A DNA stretch of 63,246 nucleotides from an uncultured Algibacter sp. (GCA_938003745.1 CALKXS010000030.1:1-63246), one strand, 5' to 3'. Shown: positions 52,808-62,920, numbered from the stretch's first letter. Notes: generated by a model not told the origin, from the sequence alone. Made by a program: numbers and translations.

Positions 52808-54004
52808 ATGCTTACTTCCGAAGCTGAAAAATTTACCATAACTCTTTTAAGTGAAAAATTAGATACCTCATTCACTTATCACAATCTTTCACATACACGT
52901 CGTGTGGTAGAAAAGGCGACGGAACTTGCAGAACTTTCTAAAATTGATGATTCTCAAAAAAGGCTATTAACTGCTGCTGCGTGGTTACATGATATAGGGT
53001 ACACAAAAAGTATAAAAAACCACGAAGAAGAAAGTGTTACTCTTGCTAAGCCTTTTTTAGAATCCATAAAATGTTCTAATGAAGATATTAAGACTATTTC
53101 TGAATTGATTTTGGCTACTAAAATGAATGCTGTTCCTAAAAATCAACTAGAAAAAATAATTAGAGATGCAGATTGTTCACACACTGGAAGCAAAAACTAT
53201 GCTGAAGTTTCTGCATTATTAAGAAAAGAATGGGAACTTAAATGTAATAAAATATACACTGAAGCTGAATGGCTAGATGAAAACATAAACTTTCTTTCTA
53301 CGCAACACAAGTTTCATACTGTTGAAGCAGTTTCTAATTGGGACAAGCGAAAAGGGAAAAACCTTATTGCGCTTTTAAGTGCCAAAAAGAAACTAGACCA
53401 AGAATACACCAAACTTAAACAAAAAAAAGACGAGTTAAAATTTAAAAAAGATAAGATTGAATTACCAGAACGCGGTATAGAAACCATGTTTCGTGTCACA
53501 TTGAAAAACCATATCACACTTAGTAATATAGCCGATACCAAAGCCAACATTTTACTATCTGTAAATGCCATTATTGTATCTTTAGTACTATCCAATTTAG
53601 TTTCAAAACTTGATAATCCATCAAATTCTTATTTAATTGTTCCTACAGTTATATTTGTTCTTTTTACTGTTACTTCAATTATTCTTTCTATTCTTGCAAC
53701 GCGCCCAAACGTGACTATTGGGAAATTCACAAAAGAGGATGTTGCAAATAAAAAAGTTAATTTATTATTTTTCGGTAACTTTCACCAAATGAGCCTTAAG
53801 GATTTTGAATGGGCTATGGGAGAAATGATGAAAGACAGAGATTACTTATATTCTTCAATGAAAAAAGATTTATATTTTTTAGGACTTGTTTTAGATAGAA
53901 AATATAAAATACTTAGACTTACTTACGCTGTTTTTATGGTTGGCATTATAGTAAGTGTTATTGCATTTGCTGCTGCCTTTCAAACTTCTGGAGGTGCTTT
54001 ATAA
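52808..54004 (+). CDS. HD phosphohydrolase fused to DUF5706/PycTM membrane domain (Pycsar effector-like)
   Basis: This 398-residue protein has an N-terminal HD domain (1-190): YHNLSHTRRVV, WLHDIGYT and IRDADCSH supply the metal ligands. A charged coiled stretch (195-225, DQEYTKLKQKKDELKFKK) leads to a DUF5706/PycTM domain with LKNHITLSNIADTKANILLS, followed by two helices (about 240-300), then a third at 373-395. PycTM proteins are the pore-type effectors of Pycsar anti-phage systems. No pyrimidine cyclase gene is adjacent, so whether this fusion defends or signals is open. Confidence 0.85.
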   Translation: MLTSEAEKFTITLLSEKLDTSFTYHNLSHTRRVVEKATELAELSKIDDSQKRLLTAAAWLHDIGYTKSIKNHEEESVTLAKPFLESIKCSNEDIKTISELILATKMNAVPKNQLEKIIRDADCSHTGSKNYAEVSALLRKEWELKCNKIYTEAEWLDENINFLSTQHKFHTVEAVSNWDKRKGKNLIALLSAKKKLDQEYTKLKQKKDELKFKKDKIELPERGIETMFRVTLKNHITLSNIADTKANILLSVNAIIVSLVLSNLVSKLDNPSNSYLIVPTVIFVLFTVTSIILSILATRPNVTIGKFTKEDVANKKVNLLFFGNFHQMSLKDFEWAMGEMMKDRDYLYSSMKKDLYFLGLVLDRKYKILRLTYAVFMVGIIVSVIAFAAAFQTSGGAL

Positions 54005-54034
54005 ACTACAAACACAATGCCTCCCTTATACCAC

Positions 54035-54060
54035 AAGGCTTCAAAGCCTTTGAATGTTTT
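54035..54060 (+). terminator. Weak intrinsic terminator after the HD-PycTM gene
   Basis: AAGGCT (54035-54040) and AGCCTT (54045-54050) form a 6-bp stem with a TCAA loop, followed within six bases by TTTTT. It lies 30 bases beyond the stop. Confidence 0.55.
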
Positions 54061-54083
54061 TATTTAAATTCATTATAAATAAC

Positions 54084-54114
54084 TTGTAAAACTCAATACG
54101 AGAACATACATTTG
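54084..54114 (+). promoter_or_regulatory. Bacteroidota-type promoter of the TonB receptor gene
   Basis: TTG at 54084-54086 is followed after 20 bases by TACATTTG (54107-54114), matching TTTG-N19-21-TAnnTTTG. The receptor ATG is 43 bases downstream. Iron control is likely for such receptors, but no Fur box could be identified by eye. Confidence 0.5.
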
Positions 54115-54156
54115 CATTTTTAATTACTTATTTATATTTAGTCTAAATAAAAACAA

Positions 54157-56577
54157 ATGAAACAAAACATTACTTTACTATTATTCTCTCTTCTATTTGC
54201 GCATTCATTTGCTCAAACAGGAAAAATAAAAGGAATAGTTACAGACAACACTAACACTACTTTAATAGGTGTAAATGCTATTATTAAAAACACAACTACA
54301 GGAGCTCAAACCAATGAAAGTGGTGCTTTTGAAATTAACAATATTGAAAACGGAGATTACACCCTATTAATCTCCTATTTAGGTTTTAAAACCAAAGAAT
54401 TTCCCTTTACAGTAAATAATAATTCCACAGACTTAGGAAATATCATCCTTTTTGAAGGTAATGAACTTTTACAAGCTGTTGTTCTAGAATCTAAACGTAA
54501 AAACAAATTTTCAAGAAAGCAAAGTGCTTATGTTGCTAAAATGCCTCTTAAAAACATTGAAAACTCACAAGTTTATAGCACTGTTACCAATCAATTATTA
54601 GTATCTCAATCTGTTTATAATTTTGAAGACGCATTAAAAAATGCCGTTGGTGTAAATAAATTATGGTCTTCTACTGGTAGAAGTGGTGATGGAGCAGGTT
54701 ATTATGCTATTCGTGGTTTTTCAGTACAACCCCAACTAGTTAATGGTGTTGCAGGAATTACAAACGGATTTATAAACCCATCGAACGTAGAACGTGTAGA
54801 AGTTATTAAAGGGCCTTCGGCTACTTTATTTGGAAACTCAGTAACATCATATGGTGGATTAATTAATATTGTTACAAAAAAACCACATAGTGGTACAGGA
54901 GGGAGTATCTCTGTTGCTGGTGGTTCATTCGATTTCAGAAAATTAAATGCTGATGTAAATGTTAGCGCTAGTGATAAACTATCTTTACGTATGAATGCAG
55001 GTTTTCAAAAGGAAAATAGTTTTCAAGATCAAGGCTTTAGAAAATCTGTTTTTGTTGCTCCTTCCATATCTTATAAAGTTAACAACAAGCTAACATTTAA
55101 CTTTGCTTATGAAGCTTCTTCTAACGAACAAACAAACCAAACATTTTTGTTCTTTAATAGAACTGTTCCATTAGCCTTTAATACTGTTAAAGAATTAAAT
55201 TACAATAGAAATTTATCTTTAACCAATAACGATGTTATTATTAAAAATATAACTCAAAATTATAGAGGTGAAGTTGCTTATAAAATTTCAGATAACTGGT
55301 CTTCTCAATCCATTATTGCTGGAGGTATAGCAAAATCTAATGGCTTTTACACCTATTTATGGAATGCAGCAGATTGGACGGATATAAACAACCCACAAGC
55401 TACATCAGTTTTTCAATTATTTGCTCAAGACACTGATGCTAGAACAAAGACGTTTAATGCACAACAAAACTTTACTGGTAATTTTAAAATAGGGGATCTA
55501 AAAAACAAAGTGTTAGTTGGTATTGATTATTTAGAAACTCAAATAATAGATCAAAGCTCTAATTGGGGTTATTTACATACCCTAAATGCTCAAGGCGATT
55601 TAATATTTGGAGAACCAGCAATTAATGCTGCAAACCTAAATACTGCTTTATCTGGATTAGGAAATATAAACACCAATACAAAACAAAATGTTTTAGGTAT
55701 CTATGCTTCAGATGTTATTAACATCTTACCAAATCTATCTGCAATGGCTAGTATTCGCTATGACAGATTTAAATATGAAGGTGATATAAATGATCCTTCT
55801 GATGACCATCAAGAATTTAATGAATCTACGTTTTCACCAAAATTTGGAATTGTTTTCCAGCCCATCTTAAATGAATTATCTGTATTTGCTAACTATCAAA
55901 ATAGTTTTTCATACATAAACCCAGAATGGGTTCCTATTGATATTACCGACCCTACTTTAGGAAGCGTAGTGCAATCATTTGATTTAGAACGTGCCAACCA
56001 ATATGAGTTTGGAGTTAAAACCAATCTATTTAACAACAAACTTGAAGCAACAATTAACTATTACAACATCGAGGTTAAAGATAAAGTTATGGGCTTTGGA
56101 GCTGGTAAACTACAAGACGGAACCGTATTAAGCAAAGGTATTGAACTTGAAGTTAATGCAAACCCAATTGATGGGTTAAATCTTCGTGGTGGATTTAGTT
56201 TTAATGATGCTGAAGTAACAAAATCTAAATCAAGACCAGATTTAATTGGCGTACGTCCTGCAGAATCGGGAGCAGATGTGCTTTACAATTTCTGGGGAGA
56301 CTATAAATTTAAAGAAGGTTTCGCTAAAAACTTTGGAGTTGGAGCTGGATTTAATGGAGCCAGTGATTACGATACAATGAGTGATTACACAAATTCTGGA
56401 GGCTTTACATTACCAGCTTACACTGTTTTTAACGCTTCAATTTATTATGAATCTGACACTTTTAGAATTAGCCTTAAAGGGAATAACCTAACGGATGAAG
56501 CTTATTATTCTGGCTGGAGCACATTAACACCTCAACAAACTAGAATGTTTATTGCTACCTTAGATTATAAATTTTAA
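54157..56577 (+). CDS. TonB-dependent siderophore receptor
   Basis: This 806-residue outer-membrane receptor has a signal peptide (cleavage near SFAQ), a CarboxypepD_reg domain (23-105) with GVNAIIKNTTTGAQTNESGAF, a plug (about 130-235) with YAIRGFSVQPQLVNGV and VEVIKGPSATLFGN, and a large barrel closing with IATLDYKF. The FhuA/FpvA-like plug motifs point to ferric siderophore import using TonB energy. It is followed by a PepSY membrane protein, a common pairing in iron acquisition. Confidence 0.92.
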   Translation: MKQNITLLLFSLLFAHSFAQTGKIKGIVTDNTNTTLIGVNAIIKNTTTGAQTNESGAFEINNIENGDYTLLISYLGFKTKEFPFTVNNNSTDLGNIILFEGNELLQAVVLESKRKNKFSRKQSAYVAKMPLKNIENSQVYSTVTNQLLVSQSVYNFEDALKNAVGVNKLWSSTGRSGDGAGYYAIRGFSVQPQLVNGVAGITNGFINPSNVERVEVIKGPSATLFGNSVTSYGGLINIVTKKPHSGTGGSISVAGGSFDFRKLNADVNVSASDKLSLRMNAGFQKENSFQDQGFRKSVFVAPSISYKVNNKLTFNFAYEASSNEQTNQTFLFFNRTVPLAFNTVKELNYNRNLSLTNNDVIIKNITQNYRGEVAYKISDNWSSQSIIAGGIAKSNGFYTYLWNAADWTDINNPQATSVFQLFAQDTDARTKTFNAQQNFTGNFKIGDLKNKVLVGIDYLETQIIDQSSNWGYLHTLNAQGDLIFGEPAINAANLNTALSGLGNINTNTKQNVLGIYASDVINILPNLSAMASIRYDRFKYEGDINDPSDDHQEFNESTFSPKFGIVFQPILNELSVFANYQNSFSYINPEWVPIDITDPTLGSVVQSFDLERANQYEFGVKTNLFNNKLEATINYYNIEVKDKVMGFGAGKLQDGTVLSKGIELEVNANPIDGLNLRGGFSFNDAEVTKSKSRPDLIGVRPAESGADVLYNFWGDYKFKEGFAKNFGVGAGFNGASDYDTMSDYTNSGGFTLPAYTVFNASIYYESDTFRISLKGNNLTDEAYYSGWSTLTPQQTRMFIATLDYKF

Positions 56578-56596
56578 CAAATAACACATGTTCACT

Positions 56597-56623
56597 AAGG
56601 CAATCTTTCTTTAAGGTTGCCTT
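56597..56623 (+). promoter_or_regulatory. Intercistronic hairpin between receptor and PepSY genes
   Basis: AAGGCAA (56597-56603) pairs with TTGCCTT (56617-56623). There is no T-run after it, so it is more likely an mRNA stability or attenuation element than a full terminator. The PepSY ATG is 14 bases downstream. Confidence 0.45.
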
Positions 56624-56637
56624 CCCTACATTATACT

Positions 56638-57765
56638 ATGAGCCTAAAAAAAAAGATACTCACTCTTCACAAAATATTAGGATTAGCAACTGGCATTGTG
56701 GTTTTTATTGTTGCTATAACCGGTTGTTGTTGGGCGTTTAGAACTGAAATTGAAAATCTTTACGATGATTACAAAAAAGTAACACCTCTAGATCAAGCTA
56801 TATTAACGCCAACAGAAGTAAAGACATTAGTAGAAAACGTATTCCCCAATAACACAATCCATGGAACTGTATTTAAAAAAGAAGATGATGCTGTAGAAGT
56901 TATTTTTTACGATGCTGAACCTGAATTTTATCAAAGTATATTTTTAAACCCGTATTCTGGTGAAGTAATTCAGATAGACAATCACCTTTCCGGATTTTTT
57001 GCCTTTATTTTAAAAGGTCACATACGCATGTGGTTACCTAAAGCGATAGGAGAACAAGTAGTTGGTGCTTCTATTTTAATTTTTCTACTAATAATAATTT
57101 CTGGATTTATACTTTGGATACCTAAAAAACGAAAAAACTTAAAGCAGCGCCTAAAGTTTGATTGGAAATCTACAACACGTTGGAAACGTAAAAACTTCGA
57201 TTTACATACCGTTATTGGTTTTTACATCTGTTCGTTAGCCCTAGTTCTCGCTTTCACAGGCTCTATAATGTCATATAATTGGTTAAAATATGTGATTTAT
57301 GTTTCTACAGGTGGTGATAAAATTCCACAATTTATCGTCCCAAAAAACGAAAGTGAAATCGTTAATAATGATGACATTCTTCCTATTGATAAACTTATAC
57401 TAAAACTTCAAAAAGAATCACCAAATGCAGAAAGTTTTGAATTGCATTATCCAGAATCAGATTCATCTAGTATTTACATTGAAGTTTCAAACAGCAATGA
57501 TTTGTTTTACGATTCTGATTTTCGCTTTTTCGATCAAAATACGCTAAAAGAAATTGAAACCCCTGGTGTTTATGGAAAATACTTAGATGCCAAAGTTCCT
57601 GAAAAGATATTACGGATGAATTACGACATACATATTGGAGCAATTGGAGGAATAATTGGAAAAATAATAGCTTTTATTATAAGTCTATTAACCGCTAGTT
57701 TACCTATTACTGGTGCTTTATTATGGTATGGAAGACACTATAAAAAAAAGGATATTAAAATTTAA
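56638..57765 (+). CDS. PepSY-domain membrane protein (PiuB-like iron-regulated reductase)
   Basis: This 375-residue protein has four main membrane helices, with HKILGLATGIVVFIVAITGCCW at the N-terminus, split here for length, a periplasmic PepSY segment, and HTVIGFYICSLALVLAFTG and a final DIHIGAIGGIIGK helix whose histidines could ligate haem. PepSY_TM proteins next to siderophore receptors are thought to reduce ferric siderophores in the periplasm. I start at MSLKKKILTLHK (56638); the TTG at 56617 lies in the hairpin. Confidence 0.85.
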   Translation: MSLKKKILTLHKILGLATGIVVFIVAITGCCWAFRTEIENLYDDYKKVTPLDQAILTPTEVKTLVENVFPNNTIHGTVFKKEDDAVEVIFYDAEPEFYQSIFLNPYSGEVIQIDNHLSGFFAFILKGHIRMWLPKAIGEQVVGASILIFLLIIISGFILWIPKKRKNLKQRLKFDWKSTTRWKRKNFDLHTVIGFYICSLALVLAFTGSIMSYNWLKYVIYVSTGGDKIPQFIVPKNESEIVNNDDILPIDKLILKLQKESPNAESFELHYPESDSSSIYIEVSNSNDLFYDSDFRFFDQNTLKEIETPGVYGKYLDAKVPEKILRMNYDIHIGAIGGIIGKIIAFIISLLTASLPITGALLWYGRHYKKKDIKI

Positions 57766-57773
57766 TATCCTTT
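57747..57773. terminator. Bidirectional terminator overlapping two convergent stop codons
   Basis: AAAGGATATTAAA (57747-57759), one A, then TTTAATATCCTTT (57761-57773) is a perfect 13-bp inverted repeat. The stops of the PepSY gene (57763-57765) and of the convergent small gene (57755-57757) lie inside it. T-rich flanks are present mainly in the minus direction. Confidence 0.75.
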
Positions 57774-57946
57774 AAAATTATTTCGTATTCTTCAAATCGA
57801 TGTTCACGAATTGGTCTAATATATGGTTTTGTATTAAAGTACAGAAGTAAGCATGGAGAAATAGCTTTGTATGCTTCAACATACTCAAACCTGATTAATT
57901 CACTGTTATTTATTCTCGATTTTATTTTATTATGATAGGGATACAA
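57755..57946 (-). CDS. Small protein (63 residues) in operon with the GAF protein
   Basis: This short protein (MYPYHNKIKSRINNSELIRF) contains AISPCLLLYFNTKPYIRPIR and EHRFEEYEIILKDI. The conserved-looking core and position 7 bases downstream of the GAF gene's stop suggest a real gene. No family is recognised with confidence. It has no signal peptide and its role is unknown. Confidence 0.6.
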   Translation of the reverse strand: MYPYHNKIKSRINNSELIRFEYVEAYKAISPCLLLYFNTKPYIRPIREHRFEEYEIILKDIKF

Positions 57947-57953
57947 GTTATAC

Positions 57954-60344
57954 TTAAGCTTTTATCTCCTTCATTAAATCATCATAAGTATAAAACTCTT
58001 TGTCGTCTTCATTTTTATGATACAACACACTTACTCGTAATGCTTTTAAACCAGTTACAGCTTGTAAATCTTGTAACTCTAGAATTTCCACATCATTATC
58101 TAAGTAATGTTTAGACTGTAAAAATTTAATATATCTTAGATATTCTATTTCGTCTTGTTTTTGAGAATATACAATAGTTATTTTCCCTTTATCTGTAATA
58201 CGTTTTCTAGTTCCTTTTATATAAGCTTTATCTACACGTTTTTTCACAATTTCATAACGTGCGTTATAAGTTCCATCTACATCAAACTGCTTTTCATCCA
58301 TTCTAAAACTAATAGATAATGGTTGGTTAAAAACCAAGATCATTGATGCTACGTCTAAAGCAACAGGGAATTTCGATTGCATTTGATAATATTCATTCTC
58401 CATTTCACACATTACTTGTAACTGCCATAATCTAAGATTATATAAATAGATTGGATTAAAACTATCCTCTTTAGTTATAGACTCTCCTATGTACATATTA
58501 TGCTCTACACCATCCGTTTTAAAACGTTCAAAATAGTGCGGATACATACTTTGTGCCTCAACTTGTTTTTTATCTAACAAAGAAGCCATTTCTTTATTAA
58601 TCATAGCTACAGTATCATCATACTCCTTTCTGTGATTATACAATAAATCTACCTTGTCGTTAATCTTATCAAAATAAGCATTAATTTTGGGTTTTAGGGT
58701 ATCTAATACAAAAAGATGCTTTAAAGTTGGTTCAACATCTTGCTTAAAGAATTCTGAAATTTGCTGCTCACTGTCTACTTGAAAGTTCTTTTCTAAACGA
58801 CTTAAAAACTCATCTATTTGATACACAAATTGCTCATATATCGGTAAATTTTCATTTTCTATAGCACTAATAAAAACGTCTTTGGCTACATTAAGTTGTA
58901 ACGACAAATCTGCTTTGGTGGCTTTATTTCTTGCCTCTGAAGAGCCTTTAATATCTATTTGTCCATAAAGCGGATAAATATTATCGAAGGCTATTTTATT
59001 AAAAGCAGCTTTATCTCCATTAAATTCAGACTTTATAAATTCTTTTGCCTCTTTTGCAAAACGCCAGTGCACACTAGGGTGTATAGATGTACATTCTTTT
59101 TGAATGATAGCTTCAATTAAATTTTCTTCATCTGCTTTAGAACGCTCAACTGCCGAAATAATAAATGGCATAACCTCTGTCAATTTATTAGCCATAATAC
59201 TATTAAGTACTTTAGGCTTTTCTGAAACAATTTCTAGAATCCCCATTAAACCAATTTCATTTGCTATAGGAGCAAAAATAGCACTCTTAATACCTTGCTC
59301 ATGCAATACTCTTATATGGGGAGCAGCTTCTTCACATTTTCCAAAACTTTTATCAACGTCCGAAATTGTAAAAAACTTATTCTCTTTCAATAACCTATCA
59401 TAAGACCAGCTACACAAAGCATCAGAACATGACGCTGTTTCTAGTTTATCCAATAAGAAACTATTAATTCCCACACCATAAACACGCTCAAATCTATCTT
59501 CTTCTTCATTATAAATTGAAAAACCAACTTGAAGGTTTTTAAGACCTAAAAGAGAACGAAATATTTCATGGAAATCATCCATAAAACCCTCTGCTTTACG
59601 CTTATCCTCACCTATTAAAGTAGATTTTATATTTGAAATAGACTGATCATCAGTTACATCAAAAATATTAGAAATAACAAAACCTTTAAAAATATAACTA
59701 TTTGGCGGGAATTTTTCTTTCCACATTTCTATATTCTCATAATTATCCAACAACTCATTAAAATCATCTTCTGTTATCTTTTTTGCTTTGTCTGTTGGGG
59801 TAATTTCAGTAAAATCTGCGTTATATAAAATTTTATAAAAACGCAATACGCCATTAGAATCAGGTATTTGATAATAAAAAGGTCTTTTGAAGTTTAAATT
59901 ATAGCCATAACAAAAATTCAAAATAACTGTACACGCGATAATATACGTATCATCTTCTGGCATGTTTTTAATCTCAAGACTAAAATCATCGCCAGCAGTT
60001 TCTATTATTTTCTGAAACCGTTTAGAAGAATTAAATATGATATTTTGAAACGGAACAGATGCCGTTTTTATTTCGTTATCTGTTAAAACCGCACTAAATG
60101 AATCTTGAAGTATAACTCCAATTTGTTTTTTATAAGTTTCTAAAAGTGAAAAATCTGAGAATCCCTCTCTTAACTTTGGATACGGCTTTTGCTCTTCCAA
60201 AATGCGTTTTGCCTTAGCAGCAATAAAAGAGTCCTCACTTTTTGCAAGGTCTTCATAACGTTCTAATAGTTTATTAAAACTAATTTGAATATCTAATGGA
60301 GATTCGAGGTGATTAAACATAATTGCATTTTCTATATTGCCCAT
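57954..60344 (-). CDS. Large GAF-domain protein, cytoplasmic
   Basis: This 796-residue protein has a GAF-like domain around 240-400 (VGFSIYNEEEDRFERVYGVG, IRVLHEQGIKSAIFAPIANE, MGILEIVSEKP) that may bind a small ligand. The flanking regions are helical and lack kinase, cyclase or DNA-binding motifs. The family is common in Flavobacteriaceae but uncharacterised. A TAnnTTTG element (TAAATTTG, 60353-60346) ends just before the ATG at 60344, so the second in-frame ATG at 60320 (MFNHLESPLDI) may be the real start. Confidence 0.75.
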   Translation of the reverse strand: MGNIENAIMFNHLESPLDIQISFNKLLERYEDLAKSEDSFIAAKAKRILEEQKPYPKLREGFSDFSLLETYKKQIGVILQDSFSAVLTDNEIKTASVPFQNIIFNSSKRFQKIIETAGDDFSLEIKNMPEDDTYIIACTVILNFCYGYNLNFKRPFYYQIPDSNGVLRFYKILYNADFTEITPTDKAKKITEDDFNELLDNYENIEMWKEKFPPNSYIFKGFVISNIFDVTDDQSISNIKSTLIGEDKRKAEGFMDDFHEIFRSLLGLKNLQVGFSIYNEEEDRFERVYGVGINSFLLDKLETASCSDALCSWSYDRLLKENKFFTISDVDKSFGKCEEAAPHIRVLHEQGIKSAIFAPIANEIGLMGILEIVSEKPKVLNSIMANKLTEVMPFIISAVERSKADEENLIEAIIQKECTSIHPSVHWRFAKEAKEFIKSEFNGDKAAFNKIAFDNIYPLYGQIDIKGSSEARNKATKADLSLQLNVAKDVFISAIENENLPIYEQFVYQIDEFLSRLEKNFQVDSEQQISEFFKQDVEPTLKHLFVLDTLKPKINAYFDKINDKVDLLYNHRKEYDDTVAMINKEMASLLDKKQVEAQSMYPHYFERFKTDGVEHNMYIGESITKEDSFNPIYLYNLRLWQLQVMCEMENEYYQMQSKFPVALDVASMILVFNQPLSISFRMDEKQFDVDGTYNARYEIVKKRVDKAYIKGTRKRITDKGKITIVYSQKQDEIEYLRYIKFLQSKHYLDNDVEILELQDLQAVTGLKALRVSVLYHKNEDDKEFYTYDDLMKEIKA

Positions 60345-60454
60345 ACAAATTTACGAAATATATTACTTAGACGAATAAACACTCATATTGTTACAAAAAA
60401 GAGACAAGTATTTTATCTAAGAAAAAGCTAAAAAAAGATATAAATATCTCAATA

Positions 60455-62746
60455 TCATTGAGCAGTACTTAACTGTTGAAAAAAAGTTTTATACTGCGGG
60501 TTATTAGGATACAAACTTATTAATCTTTCGGTAACATTTTTTGCTTTTTCTACTTGATTATTTTTAGAATAAATATAAGCTAAGGCGTATAATAAATTTT
60601 CATTATTAGCCTCTACCTTAAGACCTTTGACAATAATCTCTTCAGCTTGACTAAACTTGCTTAACTTATCATATAAAAGGCTTAAATTGTAATAAAACCT
60701 GATATTATCTGGCGCATACAAAATAGCTTTCTCCATTTGCACAATAGCTTCGTCAATTCTGTTCAACTCGCCTAATAGTAACGAGTAAGAGTAATACGTT
60801 TGCCCAAAATTTGGCTCTTGCCTTATAATGGTTTTAAAAGCCTCTTCAGCTTTAACCATATTTCCATTTCTGTAATACAGATTAGCTAAATTGGTTCTAG
60901 CAATATTATTTAAATTATCTAATTCCAAAGCATTTTCATAGCATGTAATGGCGCTTTTCACATCTCCTTTCTTTAAATAATGATTTGCTCTTCTTACGCG
61001 ACCTCCAGTAAAATCCGCATTAATTTTCAAATAGGTATTAAATTCCTTTTCTACTTTATTATAAACAACTTTATAATCTTCTGGTATTTGCATTTCATTT
61101 AATTCGCTTACAGCAAAAAAGGCTTTTACTCTCACTGATCGTTTTTCATCTTTCAATAATGGTAAAAAAGCTTTTGCATAATCAAGTGTATTTATTTCAC
61201 TTAACACATCTAAACTAGCCCCACGTACTAAAGGCGACTCATCATTTAAAAAACTCAAAAGATTATTAACAGTCTCTTCGCTTATATAATTACTCATTGC
61301 CATAACAGCTGAAGCTCTAGCAATATCTGGATAAATAGTATCCTTAACTAATTCTGTTAATGGAGATAAAGCATTAGCTTTTCTAGTAATACCAGGTGCT
61401 AACAAATCTGAAAAATGTGTGTAATCTGGCTCACCGTGTTGTTTTTTAAAAGTATCCCAAGCCCATTGATCATCTTTATCTTCATGACATTGTGTACAAG
61501 CATTTGGTGTACCATATTTTAAACTTTGATCTGGTCTTGGAATTCTAAAACTATGATCTCTTCTAAAATCGTTACCCATATATATCTTTCCTGTCATATG
61601 GCAATTAATACATTGTGCACCATCTGTTCCTGACTCATGAAAATGATGGCTTGGTGTATTATAAGTTTCTGGAAGGTGGCATTGTGTACACAAATTATTA
61701 CCATCAAACTTTAACTTTAATGAATGTGCATTATGACAATTTGTACAAGTTACATCATTATGATACATTTTACTTTGAACGAATGAACCATAAACATAAT
61801 CTTCATCTAAAATTTGACCATCTGGATGATATAACCGTTCTGTAATTAATTGAGGCGAATAATGATCTAGCATAGTACCTTCAAAATTATAATTATCAGA
61901 AAACTGCTCACGACGCATATGGCATCTTGCACATTGATCTACTAAATCTTTAGGAGCTGTATCTAATGTCATTTTTAAAGAACCAGAAGGTTTATAAGTA
62001 TCGCCTAACTTTTCTACATCTGCAACATGTTGTTTCCCTGGCCCATGACATGCTTCACAGCTCACATTTATAATAGCATATTTAGTATCATAACTATGCG
62101 TTGCTTCATCATAATTTTTTCTAACATTGGTAGAATGACAATCAGAACACATAGTATTCCAACTCAAACCACCTCTAGACCAATGCAACCACTCTGAATG
62201 CACTACCTTAAAGTCTGGATACAAATCAAACCATTTATTTTTAACAGAGTCCCAAGCTGTCCTTAGACATTGATAATGGCCATCAGGAAATTTAACTATA
62301 TATTGTTGCAAAGGTGTTATACCAAAAACATATTCTATTTTATAATCATGATTTTTTCCGTCTCTCCCTTCTGTATTTACATAAAATTCATCTGCTTTTT
62401 TGTAAAACCTTGAAGTTACACCTTGGCTTTTAAATATTTCATTGTTGAAATTCCCTAAAATAGAAGTTTCATTTACCTCTTGCATAGCCATATCATGGTG
62501 AGACCCTTGCCATTTATCAAATTCTTCGGTATGACAAGTTTTACAGGTTTCGTCGCCTAAAAAATGATTATCAGGAATTTGTTTTCCTGAAAGAAATACA
62601 GATTTCTCTTCTGTTGAAACCGATACATATTCATCCTTTACTTCTTTACATGACGTTACAAAAATTGTTAATGTACACACTATCATTAGAAATGATAATT
62701 CTTTATAAGAGGCGTTTCCTTTTAAAGGATTTATTGAAGTTTTCAA
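60455..62746 (-). CDS. Octaheme c-type cytochrome lipoprotein with HEAT and TPR repeats
   Basis: This 763-residue protein has a lipobox (VTSCKEVK) and eight C-x-x-C-H haem sites: CKTCH, CSDCH, CEACH, CARCH, CTNCH, CTQCH, CINCH and CTQCH between residues about 67 and 423. The following 430-590 region looks like HEAT repeats and 610-760 like three or four TPR units (AITCYENALELDNLNNIART, AIVQMEKAILYAPDNI). The cytochrome part is related to the cytochrome c554/nitrite reductase-type multihaem fold. It is exported and lipid-anchored; the electron partner and substrate are unknown. Confidence 0.88.
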   Translation of the reverse strand: MKTSINPLKGNASYKELSFLMIVCTLTIFVTSCKEVKDEYVSVSTEEKSVFLSGKQIPDNHFLGDETCKTCHTEEFDKWQGSHHDMAMQEVNETSILGNFNNEIFKSQGVTSRFYKKADEFYVNTEGRDGKNHDYKIEYVFGITPLQQYIVKFPDGHYQCLRTAWDSVKNKWFDLYPDFKVVHSEWLHWSRGGLSWNTMCSDCHSTNVRKNYDEATHSYDTKYAIINVSCEACHGPGKQHVADVEKLGDTYKPSGSLKMTLDTAPKDLVDQCARCHMRREQFSDNYNFEGTMLDHYSPQLITERLYHPDGQILDEDYVYGSFVQSKMYHNDVTCTNCHNAHSLKLKFDGNNLCTQCHLPETYNTPSHHFHESGTDGAQCINCHMTGKIYMGNDFRRDHSFRIPRPDQSLKYGTPNACTQCHEDKDDQWAWDTFKKQHGEPDYTHFSDLLAPGITRKANALSPLTELVKDTIYPDIARASAVMAMSNYISEETVNNLLSFLNDESPLVRGASLDVLSEINTLDYAKAFLPLLKDEKRSVRVKAFFAVSELNEMQIPEDYKVVYNKVEKEFNTYLKINADFTGGRVRRANHYLKKGDVKSAITCYENALELDNLNNIARTNLANLYYRNGNMVKAEEAFKTIIRQEPNFGQTYYSYSLLLGELNRIDEAIVQMEKAILYAPDNIRFYYNLSLLYDKLSKFSQAEEIIVKGLKVEANNENLLYALAYIYSKNNQVEKAKNVTERLISLYPNNPQYKTFFQQLSTAQ

Positions 62747-62920
62747 AATTATTGAGTATTACTATTTGTAATCATTTTCATTAATAAAGCCTTTCAATTT
62801 TATTAACTTTTTTCAAACTATAAAATTCGTTAAAAATTACCACTTACTCTTCCTTTTTAATTAAAAATTACTGAGTTGGTCGTTTAATTTCTGTATTTTA
62901 AGTCACTAAAATTAGAGTTT

